DNA from: Blastocladiella britannica
Lineage: Eukaryota > Blastocladiomycota > Blastocladiomycetes > Blastocladiales > Blastocladiaceae
Direction: 5' to 3'
Length of the DNA stretch: 25,625 nt
Assembly: GCA_025349905.2 (NCBI GenBank)
Contig: MU624757.1
Location: forward strand, 1-25,625
Shown: in pieces, positions 10,246-21,714 of the stretch
How the letters are laid out: each line of letters begins with the position of its first letter
Position numbering within the stretch: the stretch's first letter is position 1
Notes under the pieces: generated by a model
Databases searched by the model: none
What the model was told of the DNA's origin: nothing
Seen by the model: only the letters and a program-made list of their open reading frames with translations
Position numbers and translations under genes: made by a program

Positions 10246-13200
10246 TTTCTTGTTCGACGAGCCTCAGGCACTCGAGCCCGAGCCCGGCCGCATAGACGTG
10301 GTCCCTTTTTTTGTGCAAAAATGTACATATGTCAGCTATTTCTGTTGGTTCCGCACGAAATGGAATTTTCGTACCCGCCCACGTCCAGCGCCGAGATATC
10401 CGACACATTGGCGACGCGCGTCGCCACCAGACCCGCTCCTCGGCCGTCGTCGGGCGACATTTCCCACACGTTCACGCGCTGGTCCACGGCCGCCGTGACC
10501 CACCGGTGCCCGGGCGTGACCCATCGCGCGCCAGTCACGGACGAGGCATGCGCGGCTGGCTCGTGCCAAACCAGCGTGAGATCTCCGGTCGGACCTAACC
10601 GCGTCACGGCGCACGCGTTGTCGTCTCCGCCCGTGGCAAGTAGGGCGCCTACGTGTGCATTTTGTTGTTAAGTGCAAATTGCGGTCGATCTAAACGGAGA
10701 ACGAACCATTTGGCGTGGGCGTTGCATCGAGTGCATTTATACCCGATTGGTGGACCTGGATCTCGGACCGTTGCTCAAGGGCCACAATCCGAGCGCTTAA
10801 GTCGGCGCGCTGCAGTGAAAAGGTCGCGGGAGGAGCAGACATGACGCCGACGTAATCAGCAACAGCAGCACCCACGGGCCACGCAAACAAGTGGCCGTTT
10901 GTCGCTCCCGCAATCACATACAACTCTGGAAAACCGAGACTATGAGGCAGCTACCGCAAGTGAAAATAATGGCTGACGTACCAGACCCAGCCCGTGCCAG
11001 TTCGACCTGGAGCACGCATCGCTCCACATTGGCCTCGGCCACCACAAACAACCGTCGCCACCGGCCCTCGTCAAAGACCAGCACCTGCACGCGTCCGTCC
11101 GAGAACCCGACCGCGAGCACCGACACGCCCGCATCGTTCCACTCGCGCGCCGCGACTGCCATGATCCGCGTTTCAAGCACCGCCGACGACGGCAAGTACC
11201 GTGCCACGTCGTACAACACCGGCGGCGAGGTGGCCGTGGCGGCTACGTACTGCCACGCAAACAGCTCTTCGCGGCCTCCCGCCGTAAACACCATGGACCC
11301 GGCGCGCGCCAGTGCCTTGGCCACCGACACGTGCTTGTTGAGTCGAGCCACCACTCGCGGCAGCGAACGGTCATGGACCGCCAAGATCGCAAGCGACGTG
11401 TCCTCGGACGCGGTCAGAATGTACCCCGGGTCGGCGAGCGCCAGGGCCGCGCGGATCTCGCGGCCGTGCAGCGAGTCGAGCAGCATTGGTGGTGGCCGCT
11501 GAACTGGGGCGGCCGCGGCACCCGTTGAAGGTGGCGGTGGCGGACGCACATGGTACAAGTTAATCCGGTCGTTGCGCACGAACGCAAACGAGCAGTCGTC
11601 GCCGTGCGCGTCGCGCGCGGCTATCCGCCACCGCCGGTGCGCCCCACCGCACGCCACCGCAAACAGCATCGAGTGCGTCGCGTGGTTGCTGACAAACATG
11701 CGTTTCTGGTGGAACCCGACTACCAGCAGCTGGTCCCCTGCGACCACCAGGACCTTTTCCAATGTGCCCCGGGTCACGCGCTCCTTGTGCAGCTTGGAGA
11801 GCACCCAGGTGGTACCAGACAAGGGCTCGCGGCCCATCGCGCGAGTGGCCGCAACCGCAAACTTGCGGCCGACTTTGGCCGCGTTCTGCCCGGCAATGTG
11901 GCGTTCCAGATCGGCGCCGTGCGTGCGTTGCTGGGCGGCGACCACGGCCGCGCGCTCGGCCGCCAGCCCTTCTTCGTCGAGTGGCTGCTCGTCACTGAAT
12001 GCGGCTTCGTCTTGATTGTCTGGGTTCCCCGAAGATGCAGAAATGACCAGCTCCCAGTGCACTAAACACCCGTCGCGTCCCGCAGTCACGAGTCGAGCCG
12101 CGTCATGCGCACCATGTGGTGCATGCTGCTCGTATTTGAGCAGCGCAATCGAGGAAATGTGGTGGTGGGCGCCGTGCGCACCGGCAATGACCACGATTGC
12201 GTGTTGTAATGGCTCAACGCTTCTTGAAACGTCCTCCAGGGAGCGGTGGTCAGTTGAAGGGATGGGGTAAATCGCAAGCGACCCATCCAGTCCAGCAACC
12301 GCTACCGCGCGCGATCCAATCAAGTGCGCGTTCAAGAACGGCGGAGTGGGCATGTGGCTCTGGAACGTCGCCACATGCGTCCATGACCGAGCACGCACAT
12401 TGAGCTCGCCCAGAACCAGCACGTTGGCGTCATCGTGCGCGAGCGTGTAGTACCGATCGTTGTTCGATTGCGAAGCATTCCAAATCTCCATGGCCATGAT
12501 TTTGGCCGTGTGCACGTTCGGGACCGTCCACGGCGCCCATGCGTGCGAGGGAGAGTACACGTGCAGGACGCCGTCATGCGCGCCAAGTACCGCCACTACT
12601 CCATTGGAGGATCCAGCGAGAACATGGGTCAGCGGGTGGTGGGGTGAAGGTAAGGGCATGGGAACGGGCGGCGCATCGGGCGTCTCCAGCGACTGCGTCC
12701 ACAAGTGCCCGGTCTTGGTGAGAATGAAGATGCTCGAGGAGCCGCAGAGCACAAAGTTGCGCGGGACGTCGGTGCTGGTTGGCAGCGCGAGCTGCGTGAT
12801 CTGGTCCTCGTATTCTACACAATATACAATGATTTCAGTGTGCAAAATGTAACAAGGCAGCGAGAGGTACGTACGAATATTCTGCGACCGATGACGGTCC
12901 AGCTGCCAGAGCCGTACGCCGCCATCGTTCCCGCCGGTCGCTGCCACCAAGCTCCCAGGAGCAACCGCGACGCACCACACGTTCTTGCCGAGATGTCCCG
13001 ACCACTCGGCCAAACACTCATCGGCTGTTGCACCACTCCCAAGCCGCCAGAGCCGTGCGGTTGCGTCCTCGGAGACGCTGGTGATGCGATCTTCGCCGAC
13101 GAAATGCGCCATCCAGACGCGTGCCGAGTGCCCAAACAGCGCGTGCATCTGGGTCCCCGCGGCGGTATTCCAGACCCGGATCGAGCGGTCGTCGGAAACC

Positions 13201-13997
13201 GAAATGACGCGTGAGGCATCGTCCGAGAAGCGCACGTTGAAAATGACTCCGTCATGGCCAACCAGGGACCGAGCGACCGGCGCGTCGGAATCGGCGGCGG
13301 GATCCATTGGGGGAGACCACAGCAGCACGTGGTTGAAGATGGTCCCGGACGCGACGCACAAGTCGGCGACAGTCCGGCCAGTCAGCGCGGCAGAGTACAG
13401 GAGACAGCGCACGCTGGATTGGACCACACGCGTTGGTCGCGGCGCGTCCAGCGACGAGTAAATTTCAAGACGATTGTGCGCGGTCACAGCCGCGTACTCG
13501 CCGCCCTCGAGAAACCGGACTGCTTTGATCCAGTCCCTCGCTCTTCTATGCGCCATGACGCGTACCGATGGTGTTGTCGGACTTTTTTATTGCTGTTAAT
13601 TTTTCAATACACACTGTCCTGATTGATGGCGTACCCGTCGTGCAGGCCAGTCAGCTCCAGAAAGGCAACCGATTTGCCGCCAAATACGCCAAGGACCCGC
13701 GCTCTCTGCGGGATGGCACCAGAATGCAGCTCGGGTTCGCACAACAAGACACCATGGACGCGGTCCGTCGTGCCAAAGGGATCAACGGGAGCAACGACCA
13801 CTGCACCCGTGTGCACGTCATGTAGCGAGACAAACGGCCCGGAGGCGACGGCCAGCAAGTTTTCGGTTAGAAACGCGAGGGCATTGACCGGGCCTTTGAG
13901 GCATATTTGCTGTCCACCAAAAATTACAGTTGTAAGGTACTCTCTTGCCTGGCGGCCAATAGCGCGTAATCGTACTTACCTCGAGCTGCAGTGCCAT
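10232..13997 (-). CDS. WDR6: WDR6/Rtt10-like WD40 protein, Trm7/FTSJ1 partner
   Basis: Seven exons are read: 13980-13997, 13635-13909, 12875-13545, 10982-12814, 10707-10925, 10375-10648 and 10232-10304, giving 1120 aa, the usual WDR6 length. The first exon ends at the only GTAAGT donor in the window. WDR6 (yeast Rtt10/Trm734) is a scaffold of WD40 propellers that works with the methyltransferase FTSJ1/Trm7 to 2'-O-methylate position 34 of tRNAs. Visible features are PVNALAF near the start, GHDGVIFNVRFS, SVSDDRSIRVW, GHSARVWMAHF and SEDATARLW in the N-terminal propeller. HQSGINALD, LLATGGDDNA, HASSVTGARW and AAVDQRVNVW follow in the C-terminal one. The WD spacing is partly degenerate, normal for this family. 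The 60-bp intron 12815-12874 has no stop in frame. The last exon ends in a VGGDHVYAAGLGLE strand and overlaps the HAUS1-like stop. Another large WD40 protein is unlikely. Confidence 0.88.
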
Positions 13998-14053
13998 CGG
14001 GAAAAAGAATATATAAAATTGGCAGAAGAGAGGAAAAAATGTTACAATCAAAA
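13998..14053 (-). promoter_or_regulatory. 56-bp gap: WDR6 promoter and HEAT-gene 3' end
   Basis: This 56-bp space lies between the stop of the upstream HEAT-like gene and the WDR6 ATG on the same strand. On the coding strand it holds CCAAT (plus-strand ATTGG at 14018-14022) and TATATA (14010-14015), 13-18 bases before the ATG. Whether these act as promoter elements is inference; the WDR6 promoter may lie inside the upstream gene. Confidence 0.4.
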
Positions 14054-17000
14054 TCAAGTCGAGGAAGCACCCGGCTGCAGGATCAACCAGGTCATGAGTC
14101 CATTGAGCATGGCCCGCTCAGGATAGTCGTCGCGCGAGACGAGCACGCCCATGGCCTCTATCAGCCTGCTCTGGGCCGCGGTCGCGTCCCTCCCGAGCTG
14201 CCGCACCAACGAGATGGCCGCCACCCGCACGGTCCGGATCGGGTCGTGCCATGCCTTGATCAGCAAGTCAATGACCAGCGCCGGGTGCGTGCGCAACTTG
14301 CAGTAAATGCCGACCAGGAGCCGCAGATGGTCGACTTTGCGGCCATACAACCGCTCCGGTCCCCGCGTTGGTGCCGTACTTGGCGCTGCTGCTGGTGTAC
14401 TGCTGGTTGGAGAAGTGGCAGCGAGGACGTGAGTACTGCTCGTAAGGCCACCGAAAGAAGATGCGGGCCGGTCACTGCCCGAGGCCGCCAGCTCGTCGTC
14501 CGCGAGCGCCGCGACCGACGCGGTAAACACGGGCTCGAGCTGGTCGGCCGCCAGCGGCAGCTCCAGCAGCGCCCGAATCGCCGCCACGCGCACGCCGCGG
14601 TGCTCGTCGGTCAGGTGCGCGGTGACCACCGCCGGTTCCAGCTGGTGCGAGTGGCCCAGCATCAGCAGCAGCTGCACTTGAGCATGCACCCAGTAGTCGA
14701 GCTCGGCCTGGCGTTCCGCGAGCGACCCCGTGAGCGCGGCCCTCCTTACGTCCATGGGATCCGACGACCCGTCGCCCGACGTCATCGACGGCCCCCCGCT
14801 GCTGCTGCTGCCGCTACCGCCACTGCCACCGCCGCCAGCAGTCGCTTGGGCGCTACTGGCATTGAGGGCGGCGTTCCGCGCCGTCGCCGCGGCCGCGTGA
14901 TTTCCCGACGCGCCCGATTCCATTTGCATCACCACGGGCAAGTTGGTGTACTCGTCCAGGGCCAGCGCCGACTTGGAAATATCGGCAAACTGCGCGCTGC
15001 GCAGCCGGGCAGCGGTGGTGGATGCCAGGTGCAAGTACTTGACCAAGAGGTCCTGCATGAGCGTGGCCGATGCCGGGTCAGCGGCGCGGAACACGCGGCC
15101 AAGGATGGAGAACATGTGCGGCATGCGCTCGCGCAACAGCGCGCTGCCGGTGCGGTGACCCGTCTGGTGCAACGCGTCCACGATCCGCTGCACCACCGCC
15201 GAGACCGTCTCGGGCCCGCACTTTTTCATGAACCCGCCCAACGTCGCCGGTTTCGGGTCGAGGATCCGGATAGTTTTGGCATTCACTGCGGCCGAGTCGT
15301 CGGCAAGCAGCAAAAGCAGGCACGTGGCGTGGTCGGCATCGGCGAGGTACGCGCACGAAACAATGTCCACGGCCTCCAGCCGGTCCGACTCGGTGCCGTC
15401 CATGATGAGCGACACCGCGCGCGACTGCAGCTGCTGGAAGATCGGGTGCGTGTACTCGGGCGGATGGAACCGGGCGGCGATCCGCCGCACCAGCGCATAA
15501 ATGGTGGCCGAGGAGTCGGCTTCCTTGGTCAGGAGCGCCAACAGCGCGTCCAAGTACGCTTTCACGTACCCGTGCAACGATTCGGCGGCCAGAACCGTCG
15601 GGTCCAGTAAAAGCATGTCGGCCACGAGTTCCGCCACCAGCAGCCGCGACTCGATCCCGTGTCGCGGCTGAGTCAGCGTCGGGGACAACGTCACCAGTAA
15701 CCCCTCGACCTTGTCGGGCGTCACTTCGCTCATGAGCGGCACCAGCTTGCGCAGGCACTCGAGGATCCCGCACTCGAGCTCGGCGGTGGCGGCCATCGCG
15801 CCCATCAATTTCGAGAGCAAGTACCGGAATGCCGATGGAGAGTGCTCGCCAACACGCACCATGGCGGCCATGGCCACTGGGTTTCGGTCCAGGACATGGC
15901 GGAGCAACAATTCAACCACCGCCTCCAAGCTCGGCTCGTGCGCACAGCAAAACTCGGCCAGGGCGGTGAGTGCTCCCGCAATAATGTGCGGGTTCTCGGT
16001 GGCGCGTTCAAGATGGTACAGCACCTGCGAAATGGCCGAGTCGGGCACCCACCCTGCCAGTCGCTCGACGCGCATGGGCACTTGCAACAGGCGCTGGCCG
16101 AGGAGCTCTCGTTTCTCCGAGCTCTCGGGTGTTGTTGGAAGCTGCTGCTGGTGGTGGCGTGAACCGGCGGAAAGCGCCCAGGTCTGCTCGTGCACGCGGT
16201 TCTCGGACGCGATCGAGAGCGCGGCGTTGGCGTCGAGCACTTCCTCCAGGGTCGGGTTTGGAAGAACCGTGGCATCGTCCGGGTGGGCAACGGACTGGGC
16301 GGCCAGCGACGAGTGCAGCATGCCCACGGCAAATTTATCGACGATCTGCGAGACGGAGTGCGACAGATCGGCCGTGAGCGGTAAGCAAGCCCACCCGGCG
16401 ACATGGCGGTCCACCTCCTTTAACGCCGGGAACTGCTGCAGAACCGACGTGATGGCTTGCTTTCGGTACTCGACCGACGGGCTCGACAGGAACGGCAGAC
16501 AGATTTGGACAATGGCGGACGCAAGACTCGAGTGGCGGACGTGGCCCATGGCCTCAATGTGCAGAGCCACCAACCGCTTGCGCTCCTCCACCGACAGGTG
16601 CTGCAAGAACGGGTCGCCCATCACGTGCGCCTGCGAGTGCGAGTGGATCGAGTTGAGTTCGCCGCGGACGTACTGCACAAAGTCGGGTGCGTTGGTTTCA
16701 GTCAGAATCGAAAAGATGCGCGACCAGACGTTGACGGCCACGTGCGCCACCAGCACGTCGCGGTCCACGAGGCACTGGCGCGTAGCGTCGCGGATTTCGG
16801 GCAATTGCGCGTTGGTGCCCAGCGGGAACACCGCGCAGACGGTGTTGATGAGGCACAGGCTCGCGGCGCGGATCGGCATCATTGGGCTGTTGACGGCCCA
16901 GTCGAGGGCGTTGCCCAGGAAATGGCGCAACAAGAAGGGCGCGATTCCGGGGACCTTGGTGCGAATGAGGAGACACGCAATATACAGGGCCGAGCACACG

Positions 17001-19796
17001 TACGACCAAGTCTTGTGCGTCGCCAGCGCCACCGTGACGTACTCGAGGAGCGCCTTGGCCGTCTCGTTGGTGACGACAATCCCTCCGCCAAATGCGCAGG
17101 CGACAACAGCCACGGACGCCGCCTGGCGAATCTCCTCGTCGGGGAACCCGAGCATAGGGAAAATGGTCAGCATGAAACCGGCATGGAATCGACGCCGCGT
17201 GGTGATGAGCGTCGGCACTGCCCCGCGCCGCTCGGTGCGCGGGACCGGTGGTGGAGGCACGCCGAGCCGGTGCATCAGCATCCCGAGCCAGAGTGCCGAG
17301 TGCGAGGTGAGCGTGCGCGTAAAGTTGTACTCGTCAGGAGACGGAGCCTGGATATGGTCGGGCTGCCCCGCCAAGTAAAACTCCCAAATTTTGTCGGCGG
17401 CGGTATCTCTCGCTGCCCACTCAGCGGTCATGCCTGCATCCGCGACCGTCGTGGCCAAGTCGTCCCAAACGGCCACATGCGCGTAGTAGCCGTGACTCGA
17501 CTCGTGGCTCGCAGGCGTCGCGTGGGCCTTGGCGAGCTTTTGCAAGTGCGGCTGCAAAAGTGGCCGGAACACAAGGACGGCGTCCATGCACATTTCGAGC
17601 GACGGCCTGTCCATGTCCCCAAGACAGAGCACGAGCAGTCCGCCGGCGAGCGACCTGTCCAGTGGATCGGGAGCGCTGGCCATACCCTTGAGCACAAGGT
17701 AGACCGCTTGGCGGGCGGCTGGAATCCCAAAGAGTGCGCGGTCAAACAAGGCGTTAAAGTACTCGTCGCGCGAAACCGCCTTCCGGAAATGGGCCGCAAA
17801 TGCGGGAAAGACGCCGTTACTGACCGACCACGCGGCCGATGGCATGCGGCAAAGGTATCGCCAGACCAGCGTGACTTGGCTTGTGGCTCCAGGGCCAGTC
17901 ATACCCGGTGCCATTTTGGCAAGTACCGCAAGCGCGGCTGAGCGGACGCCCGAGTGGTTTGACTGCAAGCATGACACAAGCGACTGGATCACCAGCGGAG
18001 GAGGCGAGCTGGCGGCCTTGGGTGCCCATAAGTCAAGGAAAGCAAGCGAGTGCAGGCGGTCGGCCGGGTACAAGTAGTCCATGCCGGTGGCCACACGTTC
18101 CAGCAAATCGGTCGGGCATGTTGCGTCCGGAGCTGCCGCCATGGTGACCGGGTCTGTGCCGAGTGCCGCCAGCAGAGACCGGTACACGAGTGAGACCACG
18201 ATCGTTTGGTCGTGGTAACCCAGCGTCAGATGCGCGGCAATCGAGGCGAGGGAGTCGCAATGCGTGTGGCAATATGCATCCATCAGCAGCGCACACCCGT
18301 ATCGCACCGCCGGCTGTGGGGAGAGGAGGTGCGCGTCCAGGAGCGCTGGCAGGTTGACCGTCGGGACCAGCTTCTCTGCGGCCCACCACGCCAAATCCAA
18401 TGCATCATCATCCTCGGGGCGAACAAGATCCACCACTAGAGATGGGAAGGGCGCTGGGAGACCTGCATTCAAGGCAGTGAGTGCGTCTTGGATGGCCAGA
18501 CGTTCCGATCGCGTCTATATTTTCTAACTTTGTGAGCAAAAAACCTCGACAACATAACAATATGAGATGTGAGAGGATGCATACCTTGCCTTCAACACGA
18601 AAGAGACCCTCGCAAACTTGGATTGCGACCTCAGTGTGGTGTTGAAAGATGGGAGTCAATCGAGCAAGTGCTTCGATGATGATGACGCGGTCACGGCGAT
18701 CGAGAACATTGGACTGTCCCTGGGAGGAAAACGATGACGAGGAGGACCCGGAAGAGGCACCCACCATACCGCCGCCGCCGCCGCCCTGCCGACCGGTTGC
18801 CTGGGCAAGAGGACCGCCCGCAGAAGCAGACGATCCAGCTCCTGAATACGCGACGGTGGCGGCCGAGAAGCTGGACGACATGATGAAAAAGAGGTCCCAG
18901 ACAATGGCGAGCCGGTCCGCGTCCTCGAATTTCTTGGTGTGGATTGCAAGCAAGTGGGACAAGGCCGTGGCGCAGACGGCACGTACTGCCGCGTCGCGGT
19001 GTGTGAGAAACGTGGCAAGCCCAGCGACCATGGCCACCGCCAGAGGTGCCAGCGATTCGCCCGCCGTCGAAAGTAGCTTGGCCACTGCGGGGCACGGATC
19101 CGGTGCTTGGCAGAGTGCCACGAGCTGCGCGCGGAGCGCCGTCTCCTGGCTGTGCGGCTCGTCCAGGAGCGAGGCGAGGTCCAGAAGCAAGTGCAGCGCG
19201 GATGCGCGCGAGATGCTGTCCGAGGCCGGGGTCAGCCGCGCAATCAGGTGCACGACTGCATGAACCAGCCCGGCTTCCAGCGCAGTTTCAATATCGCCAG
19301 AGACCTTGCTCCAGTGCATATCGTCGTCGCCACGAAACTCGCCGTCGTCGCCCTCCTCCATCTCCATGCCATGCCCGCCTTCGACCGCAAACTGAACGCT
19401 ACGAACGGGTTTACCACCGTACCCGTTCTGCGAAGAGCCAAGTGACGGTTCCAATGGATCATGAGTAGCGGCTTCCGCACTGGCAGGCGCACCTTCACCA
19501 GGGTGACCGGCCCGTGAGGAAGGGTCAGCGGCGGTCCCAGTAGATCGCTGCGACGCTGGCGCCGAGAGGGACCGGGTGTTGGAAGCCAGTCGGTGCGCAG
19601 TGTAGCGCGCTTGCTCGATCCATGCAGAAAGTTTTGCGCGGTCCACCTTGGGGTCAAGGACAATGTTGGCGAGGGCATGGGGCGGGAGTGGTGTTGCCGA
19701 GGGGGCGAGCGACCCGGCCGCGGATTTGACGGGGCCAGCGCGGGCGAGGTTGTTTCTGGAGCGCGCTGGGACTGCAGCAGCGGCGGGGATTGGCAT
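14054..19796 (-). CDS. Giant HEAT/ARM-like helical repeat protein, family unknown
   Basis: Two exons are read, 18585-19796 and 14054-18514, joined by a 70-bp intron (GTATGC to ATATAG) in phase 0, giving 1890 aa. The first 120 residues are Ala/Ser/Pro-rich and probably disordered. An acidic patch (MEMEEGDDGEFRGDDDMHW) follows near 150. From about 165 to the end the protein is dominated by paired hydrophobic helices of HEAT/armadillo character, for example AAVRAVCATALSHLL and GVRVAAIRALLELPLA. Two Gly/Ser loops break this: one in exon 1 around 18720-18840 and one near 14780-14860. No transmembrane segment or catalytic motif is seen. Large solenoids usually act as scaffolds or cargo receptors; focadhesin is of similar length, but I cannot match it to any family. 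A second, much longer exon without introns contrasts with the intron-rich neighbours. Confidence 0.8.
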
Positions 19797-19922
19797 GATC
19801 GCAGAAAATTATAAGGCAGATGTTGCGTTTGATGGGAAAATAGTTTCGATTTTCACATTCCTTTTTCCATTTCCTTCGAGCTGCTCTCAGATCCAGCTCA
19901 CAAATAACAAAACAAAGAAAAT
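19797..19922 (-). promoter_or_regulatory. Short gap: SDR 3' end and HEAT-gene promoter
   Basis: This 126-bp gap lies between the SDR stop and the HEAT-like start, both on the minus strand. It is AT-richer than its surroundings. No specific element was identified. Confidence 0.35.
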
Positions 19923-21050
19923 CTACATGTTGGCCCGCACCAGCGCCCCACCATCGACCGGAATCACGGTACCCGAGACGTATGCGCCGGCCTCGGACGC
20001 TAAGTAAATGCAGACCCCGGCCATATCCTGCGGAATCCCGATGCGGCCCAGGGGAATGCCGGCAACAATGGCGTCGTGGAACTTGTCCAATGTAGCCTTC
20101 ATCATCTTGGACTCGAACGGGCCGGGGGCCACCGCGTTGACGGTGATGGGCCCGCGGGACGGCAGCTGGCCGGCCATCACCCGCGTCAGGTGGTGCAGCG
20201 CCGCCTTGGACGCCGAGTACGCGTACGTCTCCAGGTTGGGCACGCGAATGCCGTCGACGGACCCAATGTTGATCACGCGCGCGGGACTCTTTTCGGTCCC
20301 CGCGGCCAGGAGGAGCGGCAGGCAGCTATTTCATATTTGATTTCGTTAGGTCCTTTTTTCCTTGTACATTTTCATGGTTGACGTACGCTTGCGTCAGCGT
20401 AAAGACGCGACGGACATTGAGGTTCATGACCTGGGCAAGATCATCACCGTGTGAGTCCATCTACCCGCAAAGAAGTATGCTAAAAAAAAGAACGTACCTT
20501 TTCAAAAGCACCATCGGGGTACTCTTCGATCGGCGATCCCCAGTTAGCGCCGGCATTGTTGACGAGCACGTCGAGCTCTGTGAATACGGTATACTGTCAG
20601 AAACGCGCGCTGTGCAACTCATTCCAAATCCAGAAAAATAAGCCGTACTGGACTCGTGCTTGGCGATCTCGGCCACAATCGCCTTAATGTCCTCCACCGA
20701 CTGCAAGTCGCCCGGAATCGATACGCACTTGCCGGGACCTTGCTTGGTGAGAGCCGCGGCGGCCGCGTCGTTGATTTTGGCCGAGCGCGCGGTGATGTAA
20801 ACCTGTTTTTTTTTTTCCTTAACGTGAATCGCTCGCTTGGCCAACCATAAATCCAAAGTATAAACCTTGGCGCCGTTCTGGACAAAGCCGGCGGCAATCA
20901 TGAGCCCGATCCCGCGGGACCCTGGGTATTTTCATTCATAAGTTATGGCAAAGACTTTTATAAGGACACGACTTTACCGCCCGTAATCAAGACCACCTTG
21001 CCAGACACGTCAAAGAGCTTGGGAACCGCGAGGTTGGGCGACTCGGACAT
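19923..21050 (-). CDS. RhlG-like short-chain dehydrogenase/reductase
   Basis: Six exons are read: 20978-21050, 20866-20921, 20649-20802, 20498-20577, 20387-20430 and 19923-20325, giving 269 aa, normal for a classical SDR. The Rossmann nucleotide motif TGGSRGIG is at 23-30, NNAG at 101-104 and the catalytic triad at Ser158, Tyr172 and Lys176 (YSASK). The blocks NNAGANWG, INIGSVDGIRVP, APGPFESKMM and PVDGG resemble the RhlG/3-oxoacyl reductase-like group. The Arg after the glycine motif is compatible with NADPH. The physiological substrate cannot be read from sequence. For intron 4 two acceptors keep frame: 67 bp (20431-20497) gives the usual FEKVMNLNVRRVF, while 37 bp would insert ten residues; I chose the 67-bp form. 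The C-terminus ends ANM, not a peroxisomal PTS1, so the protein is probably cytosolic. Confidence 0.93.
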
Positions 21051-21714
21051 CGTGTTATTTCGTTGGTTGGTCGTGGTTGAGGAAAGAGAATCTCTTCTCT
21101 CGGCAGAGTCGGCAACCTCGGCAACTCACTCCCGGTTCGGAATGCAATTGAATGAAAAATCACACCTATATTGCACGCCTGCCACAACCAATCCAGAAAT
21201 CCAAGGAAATGGGAAAGAGCTGAAACAACGTGATCTCGATCCTGTACAACTGCTGTACAGGATTGCCAAAAGGAAAGGCGAATCGAGAGCGGGTGGGGTG
21301 TAAGCCCAGTTGGAAGGTAGAGGGGGGGTTTGGGGTGGGCCAAATTATGACATGGCCCGAGAGGAGAAAAGGAAAAAGTCAACGAAAAAAGAAAAGGAGA
21401 GAGATCGATAGCCAAAAATCCGTTGGAAAAGTGTTTTGCAAGTCTACTGGAAAAGGTGATTAAGTCCGATTCCTGAGGAAATTGGAGAAAAAATCCAAGG
21501 AATCATGGCAGCGTCAACGGCTTAGCCAGGCAGCAATCCAGCGGAAAAGGTAGGATTTTTATTGCGGAATCGGGCTTGGGTTAAAGGTCCCCAACCGTGT
21601 GGTCGAGCGCGATACATAAAAAAAAACAAGGAAATGGGACGGATCGAAGGATGCAAATGCGCGGCAGACAACAGACAAGCAGGAAAAACATATAAAAACA
21701 CAAGACGGATCACC
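21051..21714. other. 664-bp intergenic region, SDR upstream / RhoGEF 3' end
   Basis: This region holds the SDR promoter and the RhoGEF 3' flank. Features seen are a perfect 10-bp inverted repeat at 21239-21263, a G-rich run at 21320-21340 and a purine-rich tract at about 21355-21412. Open frames on both strands look non-coding: none has family motifs and all are short. No tRNA or other RNA gene was found. Confidence 0.5.
21239..21263. repeat. Perfect 10-bp inverted repeat, 5-bp loop
   Basis: ATCCTGTACA at 21239-21248 is followed after a five-base spacer by its exact reverse complement TGTACAGGAT at 21254-21263. It lies 189 bp upstream of the SDR start codon. It could be a dimeric transcription-factor site or an RNA hairpin in a 5' UTR; the sequence alone cannot tell. 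Confidence 0.75.

Noticed and set aside
13991..17941. Long plus-strand open frames (about 490-555 codons) opposite the HEAT-like gene
   Set aside because: They are antisense shadows of a GC-rich, third-position-biased coding exon, with low-complexity Arg/His/Val/Gly composition and no family motifs.
20461..20497. 37-bp intron in the SDR gene
   Set aside because: It keeps frame but inserts ten residues into a conserved SDR segment; the 67-bp intron gives the usual FEKVMNLN sequence and a normal intron size.
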